From contig NZ_CP053021.1 of NCBI RefSeq assembly GCF_013001025.1, positions 1,364,001 through 1,428,000 of the forward strand: DNA of 64,000 nt. The letters run 5' to 3'. The stretch comes from Sphingobium yanoikuyae (GTDB taxonomy: Bacteria > Pseudomonadota > Alphaproteobacteria > Sphingomonadales > Sphingomonadaceae). The notes under the pieces were generated by a model that did not search any database, had not been told where the DNA came from, and saw only the letters and a list, made by a program, of their open reading frames with translations. The position numbers and the translations under genes are program-made. The number at the start of each line of letters is the position of its first letter. Position 1 is the first letter of the stretch. Below, piece after piece: positions 17,323 to 26,047 of this stretch.

Positions 17323-18717
17323 ATGCGCAGCAAATCGGCCGGCTCCATGATCGGAGCCGGAGCAATCATTACGTCTGTCTTCGCGGCAGGCGCCGCCACG
17401 ATCCTGTCGGGCGGAACCAGTACGACCAGCAGCTCATCGACCAGCACGGCCGATAGCGGCACGGTCACCATCTCCAGTAGCAGTGCGAGCAGTGCGACGA
17501 CGACCAGCACGGCGACGACCAGCAGCACCAGCAACAGCTTTGCCGACTTCGACTTCGCCAACGGCACGGTGTTGCCGGGCAAGGCGACGCTCTGGATCGG
17601 CAACGCCACCTACAAGCCGGGCAGCAGCACCGCCTATGTCCCGGTCTATCTCGATCGGGCGACGCCCAACACGGTGATCGCGCGGATCACCACGGTGAAC
17701 GGCACCGGCACGCTGAAGGCCACGTCCGGCACCAACTACAAGACGGTCGATACCGTCGTCATCTTCCGGCCGGGCGATCCGCTGGAACAGACGGTGGAAG
17801 TGCCGGTCATCAGCGCGACCGAAGGCCAGCAGTTCAGCGTGAAGCTGCGCGAGGCGCCCTGGGGCGCATTGCAGGGGCAGTCGACGGCAACCGTCACGGC
17901 CAAGGCCTATGTCGCGGCGACCGAGAAGGCGACCGGCACCTTCCGCGAAGCGCGGACCTTCGCGGCCTCGGGCACGCTGCAGTTCGAACTGCTCAAGGAC
18001 ACGCACAAGCGGTCTGTCGATGGCGGCTGGGACCGTTGGGCCACGACCCTGTCGCATGGCCGGGCGCAGACCGGCAATGGCGAGACCGGCCTCTATGTCG
18101 ACACCACCACCTATCCGGGGATCGAAGGGCCGGTCTACTGGAGCAACAAGGGCCTGGTGCTGCACAGCCAGGTGCTCAAGACGCCGATCAGCTATCAGGG
18201 CGTGACCTATAATTATGGCGCGTCGATCCTGGATGGCCGCAACTTCCTCGCCTCGCAGATCGGCTATGGCCAATATGAGTGGGAAGCGAAGATGCCCAAT
18301 CGGCGTGGTTCCTGGCCCGCTTTCTGGCTGATCTCGACCAGCGGCTGGCCGCCGGAAATCGATGTCTATGAAGGCTTTGGCTATCAGAGCTATTGGGATT
18401 TCGATCGCCATGTCGGCCAGACGATCCATGTCGGCGCCAACAGCACCCGCTATGACCAGCGTGGCATCGTCATCCAGACCGAACAGGCCTATGGCCTGTC
18501 GGGCTATTCGCAGGACTTCCACAAGTTCGCGGTCGATATCCAGCGTGACTACATCACCTGGTTCGTCGATGGCAAGGAAACCTACCAGTCGGTCAACCCG
18601 TTCAAGGGCTTCCGCTTCTATCCGCTGATGAATGTCGCGGTGAAGACGACGGGTGCCTATGACGATGGCAGCGGCGACATGACCATCCGCAGCTTCAAGG
18701 TCTATTCCGCGCCATAA
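17323..18717 (+). CDS. secreted glycoside hydrolase family 16 protein
   Basis: A 464-aa exported enzyme of the GH16 family (beta-1,3/1,4-glucanases and related endo-acting enzymes). Order: a hydrophobic N-terminus (about 8-30, a probable signal/anchor), a Ser/Thr-rich linker (about 30-72), a Calx-beta-like beta-sandwich (about 80-195), then the GH16 jelly-roll (about 215-464). The catalytic motif E-I-D-V-Y-E gives Glu345 (nucleophile), Asp347 and Glu350 (acid/base). Such enzymes beside polysaccharide genes often trim or release the polymer. It has its own transcript after the ugd hairpin. Its last 16 nt overlap the 3' end of the convergent glycosyltransferase gene. Confidence 0.9.
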   Translation: MRSKSAGSMIGAGAIITSVFAAGAATILSGGTSTTSSSSTSTADSGTVTISSSSASSATTTSTATTSSTSNSFADFDFANGTVLPGKATLWIGNATYKPGSSTAYVPVYLDRATPNTVIARITTVNGTGTLKATSGTNYKTVDTVVIFRPGDPLEQTVEVPVISATEGQQFSVKLREAPWGALQGQSTATVTAKAYVAATEKATGTFREARTFAASGTLQFELLKDTHKRSVDGGWDRWATTLSHGRAQTGNGETGLYVDTTTYPGIEGPVYWSNKGLVLHSQVLKTPISYQGVTYNYGASILDGRNFLASQIGYGQYEWEAKMPNRRGSWPAFWLISTSGWPPEIDVYEGFGYQSYWDFDRHVGQTIHVGANSTRYDQRGIVIQTEQAYGLSGYSQDFHKFAVDIQRDYITWFVDGKETYQSVNPFKGFRFYPLMNVAVKTTGAYDDGSGDMTIRSFKVYSAP

Positions 18718-19637
18718 TAAGCCCGGCTGCCCCGGCCCGTCAGGGCATAGAGGCGGCCCCAGCATTTGATCCACTGCCCGGCGATGTCGACCCGTCGCGC
18801 GCCGGGCAGTAACAGGGCGAGGAGGCCGGCGGTGCGCATCGCGAACACCGCCAACGTCCGCCCGAACAGGGTGAGGGTGCCGACGATGCCGGGCCGATGC
18901 TTCCGGCGGGTCAGCGTCTCGGTAAAGCCGATCCGCCACATGCGGGACAGTATCCAGCCGAGCCGGACCCGTTCGGGCGGCACCCATTCGCTGACGCGCG
19001 CATCTGCAGCCCAGCCGAAACCGATGCCGGCATCGCGCAGGCGGGTGAGGTAATCCAGATCCTCGCCGCCGCTGCGATTGAAGCGCGGATCGAACCAGGG
19101 GGCGGGCAGCGCCTCTAGCGCCTTGCGGCTGAGCAGCAGATTGTTGCTGGCCCATAGCATGTCGGTTGCACCCGAGGGCCGATCCTCGGCCCGGAATACC
19201 AGCGCTTCGCGCGCCCAGTGCGGCGGGGGGCGCAGGAAATGGGCGTCGACCGGACCACCGATCACATCGGCGCCGCACATCTCTCGAACTGCGAGGAGTG
19301 CGTCGAGCCAGCCGGGCTGCGGCCATTCATCATCATCGATCATCGCCAGATACTGCATTGCCGGAGCTGCCAGTGCGGTGGCGACGATCGCGTTGCGGAC
19401 CGAGCAAAGGCCGGGCTCTGGCACATGCAGGATGCGGATCGGCAAAGGATAATCGGGATCATCCTGCATCTCGTGCGCGACCATCGCGCCTTCCTGCCCG
19501 ACGGGGTCGTTGTCGGCGACCAGCAACTGGACATCGTCATGCGGCACGACGGCGGCCAGGCTTTCGAGCAGGTGGCGCAACTGGCCCGGCCGGCGGAACG
19601 TCGGGATGGCGATCCAGATGGTCGGGGCGGCGGGCAT
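18702..19637 (-). CDS. family 2 glycosyltransferase (EPS locus, last gene of chain)
   Basis: A GT2-type glycosyltransferase of 311 aa that adds one sugar to the lipid-linked EPS repeat. The GT-A fold is visible: IAIPTFRRPGQLRHLL at the N-terminus, VADNDP, and the metal-binding region MIDDDEWPQPGWLDALL. The C-terminus has a hydrophobic amphipathic region (about 255-285). I start it at MPAAPTIWIAIPTF, where TGATG overlaps the acyltransferase stop, rather than at an upstream ATG 18 codons earlier. It is related to the GT2 at 23740 (shared VADND and MxDDDE regions). Donor sugar unknown. Confidence 0.88.
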   Translation of the reverse strand: MPAAPTIWIAIPTFRRPGQLRHLLESLAAVVPHDDVQLLVADNDPVGQEGAMVAHEMQDDPDYPLPIRILHVPEPGLCSVRNAIVATALAAPAMQYLAMIDDDEWPQPGWLDALLAVREMCGADVIGGPVDAHFLRPPPHWAREALVFRAEDRPSGATDMLWASNNLLLSRKALEALPAPWFDPRFNRSGGEDLDYLTRLRDAGIGFGWAADARVSEWVPPERVRLGWILSRMWRIGFTETLTRRKHRPGIVGTLTLFGRTLAVFAMRTAGLLALLLPGARRVDIAGQWIKCWGRLYALTGRGSRAYYGAE

Positions 19638-20722
19638 CAGGCAGCAACCTTGACCGGGGTCGGGCGGGCGCGTCCGCCGCGTTGCAGCCATTTGATGATC
19701 TTGTGGCCCGGCAGCTCGATCAGGCGATAGCTGGCCCAGCAGAGCAGCCAGGTCGCGATCAGCATGGCGGCGATGAAGACCCAGTCATGGCCGACAAAGC
19801 CATGGCGATGGGCGATCCCCATGACGCGGGCCATGATGTCGCGCACCAGCGGATGCCACAGATAGATGGAGTAGCTGATCAGGCCCAGATGATAGCTGAC
19901 CGGGTTGGCCATCACCGCGCGGGCGGCGGCGCCATCATAATAGCAGGTGAGGACCAGCGCGGGCATCAGGCACACGACCAGCACATCGGCGGCTCGGGGC
20001 AGCATCAGGGCGACAGCGATGATGACACATATGGCGGCAAATCGGCCGGGGCCGGCGAGAAGGTTGCGGGTCAGCGCCATGTCGCGGATGCGATAGGTCA
20101 GGACGCCCAGGGCAAAGCCGGCAAGGCAGCGCAGCAGCGTCAGCACTGTGTCATAATCGTTGACGTCCAGCGGACCGCTGGCGCCGCGTCCGGAACTGGC
20201 GACCAGCACCAGAATGCCGACGCACAGCGCCAGTTGCGCCCAGGCCCAGCGGGAAAAGGCCATGATCGCGATCAGCGGGTAGAGGAGATAGGCGGCGACC
20301 TCCGTGCTGACCGACCAGCTGTTGCCGGCGATCGGCTGGGTGCCCCATCCCCAGCTCTGGATCATCAGCAGGTTGGTGAGGATATTGGGCAGGTCGAGCG
20401 GGATCGCCTGTGTCCCCGACACATTGACCAGGATGCGGGCCATGAACACCAGCGTCACGATCAGGTGCAGCGGCCAGACGCGGGCGGTGCGGTTGATCAG
20501 GAAGTCCATGTAACTGGACCGCCCCAGATTGTGCATCAGCCGGTCATAATAGCCGTAGGAAATGACGAAGCCGCTGAGAATGAAGAAAAGATCGACCGCC
20601 AGATAGGCGCGCGAGAAAAGCGGGATCGCGAAAGCCTGAAAGGCTGGCGCATGGGGAATATGGTAGAGCAGGACCGAAACGGCGGCGATGCCGCGCAGGC
20701 CCGTGAGCGAGGAAATTCTCAT
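19637..20722 (-). CDS. acyltransferase 3 family membrane protein
   Basis: A 361-aa inner-membrane O-acyltransferase (Acyl_transf_3, OafA/GumF-like) with about 10 spans. It probably adds acetyl or another acyl group to a sugar of the EPS. Signature: MRISSLTGLRGIAAVSVLLYHI, with the conserved Arg and His, then FILSGFVISYGYY. The ATG overlaps the GH10 stop by four bases (ATGA); the longer open frame upstream is arginine-rich out-of-family sequence. Its own stop overlaps the next GT2 start (TGATG). Confidence 0.9.
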   Translation of the reverse strand: MRISSLTGLRGIAAVSVLLYHIPHAPAFQAFAIPLFSRAYLAVDLFFILSGFVISYGYYDRLMHNLGRSSYMDFLINRTARVWPLHLIVTLVFMARILVNVSGTQAIPLDLPNILTNLLMIQSWGWGTQPIAGNSWSVSTEVAAYLLYPLIAIMAFSRWAWAQLALCVGILVLVASSGRGASGPLDVNDYDTVLTLLRCLAGFALGVLTYRIRDMALTRNLLAGPGRFAAICVIIAVALMLPRAADVLVVCLMPALVLTCYYDGAAARAVMANPVSYHLGLISYSIYLWHPLVRDIMARVMGIAHRHGFVGHDWVFIAAMLIATWLLCWASYRLIELPGHKIIKWLQRGGRARPTPVKVAA

Positions 20723-21840
20723 GCGGCATGTCTCCCGGCCGGCGGCGCGTCGTCGAAGGCGGCGGCGATGGCGTCCCACAGCGGCTTGCGGCGCAGGGAA
20801 CCGTCCAGCGGCAATCCGCGCGACAGCTGGCCGTCGGGCCATTTATAATCCTTGTAGTTGGACAGCCAGGAATAGCGGTCCGACAGGCCCCAGCAGAGCA
20901 CGGCCTGCATTGCCGGATTGTCCAGCGCGACATCGATGAAGGCCCGGCCGACACTGGCAACTTCGCTGTCACGTTTGGCCGGGTTGGGTGGGCCGCCAAT
21001 GTCGGCAATGTCGAACTCGGTAATCTCCAGCTTCAGGCCATAGCCGCGCAACTGGTCGAGGAAATCGGCGAAGCGGCGCTCGTCGAACCCCTCCTTATAG
21101 GGTTTGAGATGACCCTGGATGCCGATCGCGTCGATCGGCACATCGCGCGCTTTAAGCCGGTCGAGCAGCTTCAGCATCGCGGTCCGGCGGCGCTCGCAGC
21201 GGGGCGAGTCATGTTCGATGCCATAATCGGTCAGGAACAGGGTCGCCCTGGGATCGGTCTCGCGCGCGGTGTGGAACGCGATGTCGATATAATGTTCGCC
21301 GAGCGCCTGCATCCACATGCTGTCGGCGCGCATCCCGTCGGCGCGGCCGTCATTGGGTTCCAGCGCCTCGTTCACCACGTCCCATTCCTGGATGCGCCCG
21401 GCATAGCGTGGCATGGCGGTGGTGATATAGCTCGTCATCAGGGTCTGGCGCTGGCGGTCGCTGGCGGCCTTCAGCGCGGGCTCCAGCCATTTGGGCTGGG
21501 CGGCATACCAGACCAGCGCATGGCCGCGTGCGCGCATGTCATGCTTCTGGGCGAAATCGATGATCTGGTCGGCACCGCTGAAATCATATTGGCCCGGCTT
21601 GGGCTCGGTCGTGCCGCGCTTCAGTTCATATTCCTGCACCAGGATATTGCATTCTTGCGCCACCGCCTGGGTGAAGCCGGCATCCTCGCGCAACTGGCGC
21701 GACTTGACCGCCGCGCCGAAATAGCGGCCCTTGGCACGGGCATGGGTGGCGAGGCCGGGCGGCATGGCGGCCGCCGCAACGCCAGCAGGCAGCGTCGCCG
21801 CCAGCGCCATGCCACCGGCCAGAAATTCGCGACGCTTCAC
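20719..21840 (-). CDS. Tat-exported glycoside hydrolase family 10 (endo-xylanase-like)
   Basis: A 373-aa GH10 (beta/alpha)8-barrel enzyme; the family cleaves internal beta-1,4 linkages in xylan. Acid/base Glu158 lies in EWDVVNEAL and nucleophile Glu275 in LEITEFDI. The N-terminus VKRREFLAGGMALAATLPAG is a twin-arginine signal, so the folded enzyme goes to the periplasm. I choose a GTG start at 21840. It overlaps the preceding stop (GTGA) and has GGGAGG 8 nt upstream; an ATG 14 codons earlier lacks both. A xylanase-like enzyme inside a Wzy-type EPS gene chain suggests it edits or degrades the nascent polymer, not plant xylan. That is inference. Confidence 0.9.
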   Translation of the reverse strand: MKRREFLAGGMALAATLPAGVAAAAMPPGLATHARAKGRYFGAAVKSRQLREDAGFTQAVAQECNILVQEYELKRGTTEPKPGQYDFSGADQIIDFAQKHDMRARGHALVWYAAQPKWLEPALKAASDRQRQTLMTSYITTAMPRYAGRIQEWDVVNEALEPNDGRADGMRADSMWMQALGEHYIDIAFHTARETDPRATLFLTDYGIEHDSPRCERRRTAMLKLLDRLKARDVPIDAIGIQGHLKPYKEGFDERRFADFLDQLRGYGLKLEITEFDIADIGGPPNPAKRDSEVASVGRAFIDVALDNPAMQAVLCWGLSDRYSWLSNYKDYKWPDGQLSRGLPLDGSLRRKPLWDAIAAAFDDAPPAGRHAA

Positions 21841-22802
21841 AGGCGCGGCCTCCCGCCCACCATCTGGGCCATGTCGATCCATCGGTCGGAAATCCGGCGA
21901 TAGACCGGGTCGGGTAGGATGATCTGCATCAGCACGGTGGCGGCCAGTCGAGGACCGAAGGCGCCGCGCAGAACGGCGCCGACATAATAGCGCATCGCCT
22001 GAAACCGGCTGGTCGGCCAGATGCTCTTGGCCGCATGCCAGCCCATATAGGCGGAAAAGGCACGGGCTGAGATATGGGGGCGCAGGTCGCGCAGCCAGAT
22101 GAGGCTGCCGACGCTGCCGCGCACCGCCGACAGCCGATGTTCGGCATCGCGGTCGGCCCAGATCGTGCCGGGCCGCGCGGTCATCTGGAACTGGCCGCCG
22201 GCCAGCGCCAGGCGAACGGCAAAGTCGGTATCGTCACCGAACTTCACATCCTCGCGATAGCGGACCTTGTTGGCGAGGCCGCGACTGAGCGCCAGGCTGC
22301 TGGTCTGGATGAAGCCGCGATCGCACATGAGATAGCGGTCGATCGTCTCGCCGGTCGCGATCGCGCGCGGGGGCTTCAGGAAATTGCGGCCCTGGCCGCG
22401 ATCGACCAGCACCTGGCCATAGGCGACCACATTCTCGTGCTGTTGCAGCAGGGGCAGCAGGTCGGCGAGATGATGGGGCAGGAAGCGGTCATCGCAGTCG
22501 AGAAAGGCGATATAGCGCCCGCGCGCCTGCGCGATCCCGGTGTTGCGCGCGGCCGATGCGCCGCGATTGGGCTGGACGATGACACGCAGGCGCGGGTCTG
22601 CGATCCCGGCCAGCACCTGTTCGGTGTCGTCGGTCGACCCGTCGATCACGACGATCACCTCGATCAGCGCGATCGTCTGGTCGAGCGCGGACAGGACCGC
22701 GTCGACCACCTTGTCGCGGCGCTGATAGGTCGGGATGACCACGGAAAAGAGCGGCGAGGCGGCCTGTTCCTGCAGCGCGGACGGAGGTTGCCAGGCCGCC
22801 AT
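21837..22802 (-). CDS. family 2 glycosyltransferase
   Basis: A 321-aa GT2 enzyme of the EPS chain. N-terminal GT-A domain: LFSVVIPTYQRRDKVVDAVL, DGSTDDTEQVL, NRGASAARNTGI, and the DXD-type site FLDCDDRFLPHH. A C-terminal region (about 215-321) rich in Trp/Arg probably packs on the membrane. The ATG at 22802 shares a base with the preceding stop (TGATG); a GTG one codon earlier is possible. It is the paralogue of the next gene upstream (22802-23743), with matching blocks along the whole catalytic domain. Confidence 0.88.
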   Translation of the reverse strand: MAAWQPPSALQEQAASPLFSVVIPTYQRRDKVVDAVLSALDQTIALIEVIVVIDGSTDDTEQVLAGIADPRLRVIVQPNRGASAARNTGIAQARGRYIAFLDCDDRFLPHHLADLLPLLQQHENVVAYGQVLVDRGQGRNFLKPPRAIATGETIDRYLMCDRGFIQTSSLALSRGLANKVRYREDVKFGDDTDFAVRLALAGGQFQMTARPGTIWADRDAEHRLSAVRGSVGSLIWLRDLRPHISARAFSAYMGWHAAKSIWPTSRFQAMRYYVGAVLRGAFGPRLAATVLMQIILPDPVYRRISDRWIDMAQMVGGRPRL

Positions 22803-23743
22803 CACGAACGGGCGCCGCTACTGAGGGCATCGGCCTTGCCGAAGCGCAGGACGAAGCCGTTGACGAGCGAGCGATAGAGCGACTTTGGCATGTAGGAACG
22901 CAGCAGCTGGCGCGCGATCACCCGTGGCGGCACGCCGCCCGCGGTCAGGCCGATGGCGAGGTCGCGGATCGCCGCGACCGGGCGGATCGGCGCCATATGA
23001 TAGGCGAGCACGGTGGCACGATAGCCGCGCCGCGCCCGGTTGGTCAGCATATGGCCGCAGCGATCGAGCCAGTCGAGCGAGGTTTCATAGCCGCGCACAT
23101 AGGAGGTGCGGCCGACCTCGGTCGCGTCCAGCCAGATGGTGAGCGGGCGCTCGATCATCCGGAAGCGCGCACCGGCGCCCTGAAGTCGGACGCAGAAGTC
23201 GAGATCCTGCCCCTTCTTGAGCGCGGGGTCGAACAGCACCTGCTGGGCCATCCGGGTTGGTACGACCATCGTTGAGGTCTGCATGAACTGGTTGGCGCAG
23301 AAGAGATATTCGCCGACATCCTCGTCTTCTCGAATGCCGCGGTCGGGGCGGATCCAGTAGCGATCGACGCCTCGATCGACTTTCATCCGCGAATAGAGAA
23401 CCGTGCGGCCGCCGTCGCCCGCCAGCGCTTCCGCCATGGTCGACAGCTTGCCGGGCAGGAACAGGTCGTCGGAATCGAGGAAGGCGATATAGCGCCCCTC
23501 GGCGGCGAGGATGCCCCGATTGCGCGCCGCGCCACCGCCGGCATTGTCCTGGCGGATGTAGCGCAGGCGCGGGTCGCCGATCGCTTCGATCACCGGGCCG
23601 GGATTGTCATGCGAGCCATCATCGACGACGACGATCTCGAAATCGGTCCAGTCCTGCGCCAGCACCGACCGGATCGTGTCGGTGACCACGTCGGCGCGGT
23701 TGTAGAGCGGGATGACGACGGAGAAGAAGGGGATGTTGGTCAT
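22802..23743 (-). CDS. family 2 glycosyltransferase
   Basis: A 313-aa GT2 enzyme of the EPS chain. Blocks: FFSVVIPLYNRADVVTDTI, VVVDDGSHDNPGPVI, NAGGGAARNRGIL and the DXD-type site FLDSDDLFLPGKL. Similar in length and layout to the following gene, so the two probably arose by duplication and now add successive sugars. It overlaps its upstream neighbour by ATGA. Donor and acceptor unknown. Confidence 0.88.
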   Translation of the reverse strand: MTNIPFFSVVIPLYNRADVVTDTIRSVLAQDWTDFEIVVVDDGSHDNPGPVIEAIGDPRLRYIRQDNAGGGAARNRGILAAEGRYIAFLDSDDLFLPGKLSTMAEALAGDGGRTVLYSRMKVDRGVDRYWIRPDRGIREDEDVGEYLFCANQFMQTSTMVVPTRMAQQVLFDPALKKGQDLDFCVRLQGAGARFRMIERPLTIWLDATEVGRTSYVRGYETSLDWLDRCGHMLTNRARRGYRATVLAYHMAPIRPVAAIRDLAIGLTAGGVPPRVIARQLLRSYMPKSLYRSLVNGFVLRFGKADALSSGARS

Positions 23744-24669
23744 GCGCCATGGACCTTTCGATACTCTTCATAATGGACGCCGGTGAGGCCGGCGATTTTG
23801 CCCGCGGCGCGATAGAGCTTGCCGAGGCGCTCCACCCGCTTGCCGCGGTCCAATGTGGTGAGGGGGCCGACCGCGCCGACCAGGAAGCCGACCGCGATGC
23901 GGGGGCTTTCGCTGAGCGCCGCACGAAGGGCGCCGCCATGGGTGCGGGCGACGATCATGTCGGTCATGCCGACGCGATAGCCGCGCATCAGCAGCCATTT
24001 GGCGGTAACCCGGCTGGCCGGGATGAGTTCAGTGACCAGCGCTTCCTCCGACCAGGCGAAGCGGAAACCGGCGCGCTGCATCCGGGTGAAGAGCTGCTTG
24101 TCCGACCCGCCGGTGAGCGCCATGCGCTCGTCGAACGGGCGGGCGCCGATGCGGCGCAATGCGTTGGCGGACATCAGCACGTTGGCGGTGCTGTCGACCA
24201 GCGAGACCGGGCCGGACTTGTCGCGCCGCTTGGGCTGGAGCAGCGGATGACGCGAGGCCCAGGCGGGCAGCGGGCTGTCCATCTCGCGCAGCACCGCGCC
24301 GCCGACGACATCGGCGTCCCAGCGATCGGCGGCCGTCACCAGCGCGTCGATCCATCCGGGGCAGGCGGCCTCGTCATCGTCCATCATCGCCACATGGGTG
24401 ACGCCGGGCCGGGCAAGCGCCGCCTCGACCAGCGCATTGCGGACCAGGGGAATGCCACGTTCGCGCACCAGCAGCGCCTCGATCGGCCAGCGATAGCCCG
24501 ACGTCGCCAGCGCCTCCACCACGGCCAGCCCCTGCTGCTCCCTGGCGTCATTGTCGGCGACCAGCACATCGATCCGGTGCCGGGTTTCGAGCGCGGCGAG
24601 CGAGGCAAGCGTGCGCCGCAGCCCCTGGGGGCGATTGCAGGTCGCGATGCAGATGACGACATTAGCCAT
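23740..24669 (-). CDS. family 2 glycosyltransferase
   Basis: A 309-aa GT2 enzyme. Marks: VVICIATCNRPQGLRRTL, VLVADNDAREQQG and the acidic site AMMDDDEAACPGWIDAL. The C-terminal 70 residues include a hydrophobic stretch (IAVGFLVGAVGPL). It resembles the GT2 at 18702-19637 more than the two genes between them. Its start lies 8 nt inside the end of the polymerase gene. Its last four bases overlap the next GT2 gene. Confidence 0.88.
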   Translation of the reverse strand: MANVVICIATCNRPQGLRRTLASLAALETRHRIDVLVADNDAREQQGLAVVEALATSGYRWPIEALLVRERGIPLVRNALVEAALARPGVTHVAMMDDDEAACPGWIDALVTAADRWDADVVGGAVLREMDSPLPAWASRHPLLQPKRRDKSGPVSLVDSTANVLMSANALRRIGARPFDERMALTGGSDKQLFTRMQRAGFRFAWSEEALVTELIPASRVTAKWLLMRGYRVGMTDMIVARTHGGALRAALSESPRIAVGFLVGAVGPLTTLDRGKRVERLGKLYRAAGKIAGLTGVHYEEYRKVHGA

Positions 24670-26044
24670 GGGTAGCCTCCGGGCGGGCGAGAAAACGGCG
24701 GCGCCACTGCGGAAGCGGGCGCGCCTTGTAGGTGGCGTGGGCGGCGGCGATGGCCGCCAGGAAGATCACCCAGACCTGCCGATCCTTGTCGAAGAACGAG
24801 GTTTCCAGCAGATTCTGGTAAAGAACGAAGACCCAGATCGCGAAGCAGGGCACCATGATCGGCCGGTTCTGCGGCGTCGCCCCAGTCAGGAACCAGATGG
24901 CAGGCAGCGCCAGGAAGGTGAGCAGCAACATGATGAGGCCCAGCGGTCCGGTGGTCACCAGGATTTCCAGATAGCCATTATGCGAATGGGCGGTCAGGGT
25001 CTGAAACGCCTGGTTGAGATAATCGAGCGAGGGGCTGCGATCGCCGACCTGCCAGAAGCCGCCGAAACCCGCACCCAGGAAGGGGTGATCCTTGAGATAG
25101 GCAAGGTCGACTTCCCAGATGGACACGCGGCCGGTGAAGGAGGTGGGGTCGGCGAAGATCCGCTCCACCACCGGCTGGAAAGCGACATAGAGCCACAGCA
25201 CCCCGACCATGCCGAGCGCGACCATGATCAGCAGTACCGCCCGTTTCTGGGTGGAATCGCTCAATGCCCGATAGACGGCGCAGACGCCCAGGATGGCGAA
25301 GGACAAGGCGAGCGAGGTCTTGCTCTTGGTCCCGATCACGAAAACGAAGGCCATTACCGAGAAGAGGGCATAATACCATTTCTTGGTATCGACCCAGGCA
25401 TTGGCCGCGACCATGAAGGTCAACGCCATAACCGCGCCGGCAATATTCTTGTGGAAGAAGAAGCCGCGCCAGGCGCCGATCAGCGCCTTGTCGCTCTCGG
25501 TCGGCGGATGGACCGCCGCCGAGGTCAAGGGCAGCGAGACCCAGCAGATGATGAGGGACAGGATCAGGGCGTAGCGCAGTGCCTGGAGCAGCCTTTCGGG
25601 CCCGATCAGGCTGAGCGCGCTGAAGGTGATGTAGATCACGATCAGCTGCTGCATCGCCCGCTTGAACGATACGAACGGATCGACGCCCCAACTGCAGGTG
25701 ATGAAGAACCAGGCAAGCATGACGGCCAACGGCCAGAGCGTGAAGCGATAGCGTGGCGGATAGCGGCGGATCAGCTGCACGCCGGTCAGCAGCATCGCAA
25801 AGCCGATGAACAGCGCCTGCTTGAACAGGTCCGATCCGTTATTTTCCTGCGCCATGGCGACCAGTTCATCCTGGGTGCGCGAGGCGAAAGGCTGCTGGCC
25901 GATGAAGACCAGCATCAGGAAGGTGAAATAGAAGATCTGGGCGACAAGGGTTAGCCGGGCGCTTTCGGTCTTCTTGATGGCGGCGACGCCCGGCCGGGTC
26001 AGGACCGGCGCGGGAATGTCACGATGCCAGGGGGTGCTTGCCAT
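24662..26044 (-). CDS. Wzy-type O-antigen/EPS polymerase (O-antigen ligase family)
   Basis: A 460-aa inner-membrane protein with about 11-12 spans of the O-antigen ligase/Wzy_C superfamily. In a locus with Wzx, Wza and a Wzc-like protein it is best read as the polymerase that joins lipid-linked repeat units at the periplasmic face. The large periplasmic loop carries the family motif FTGRVSIWEVDLAYLKDHP, then FLGAGFGGFW and HSHNGYLEILVTTGPLG, with conserved Arg and His. It lies 3 nt after Wzx, the only positive spacing in this part of the chain. Confidence 0.88.
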   Translation of the reverse strand: MASTPWHRDIPAPVLTRPGVAAIKKTESARLTLVAQIFYFTFLMLVFIGQQPFASRTQDELVAMAQENNGSDLFKQALFIGFAMLLTGVQLIRRYPPRYRFTLWPLAVMLAWFFITCSWGVDPFVSFKRAMQQLIVIYITFSALSLIGPERLLQALRYALILSLIICWVSLPLTSAAVHPPTESDKALIGAWRGFFFHKNIAGAVMALTFMVAANAWVDTKKWYYALFSVMAFVFVIGTKSKTSLALSFAILGVCAVYRALSDSTQKRAVLLIMVALGMVGVLWLYVAFQPVVERIFADPTSFTGRVSIWEVDLAYLKDHPFLGAGFGGFWQVGDRSPSLDYLNQAFQTLTAHSHNGYLEILVTTGPLGLIMLLLTFLALPAIWFLTGATPQNRPIMVPCFAIWVFVLYQNLLETSFFDKDRQVWVIFLAAIAAAHATYKARPLPQWRRRFLARPEATHG

Positions 26045-26047
26045 CGC

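Noticed and set aside
17434..19326. A 630-aa minus-strand open frame
   Set aside because: Antisense to GH16 and in the wrong frame for the GT2; no family sequence.
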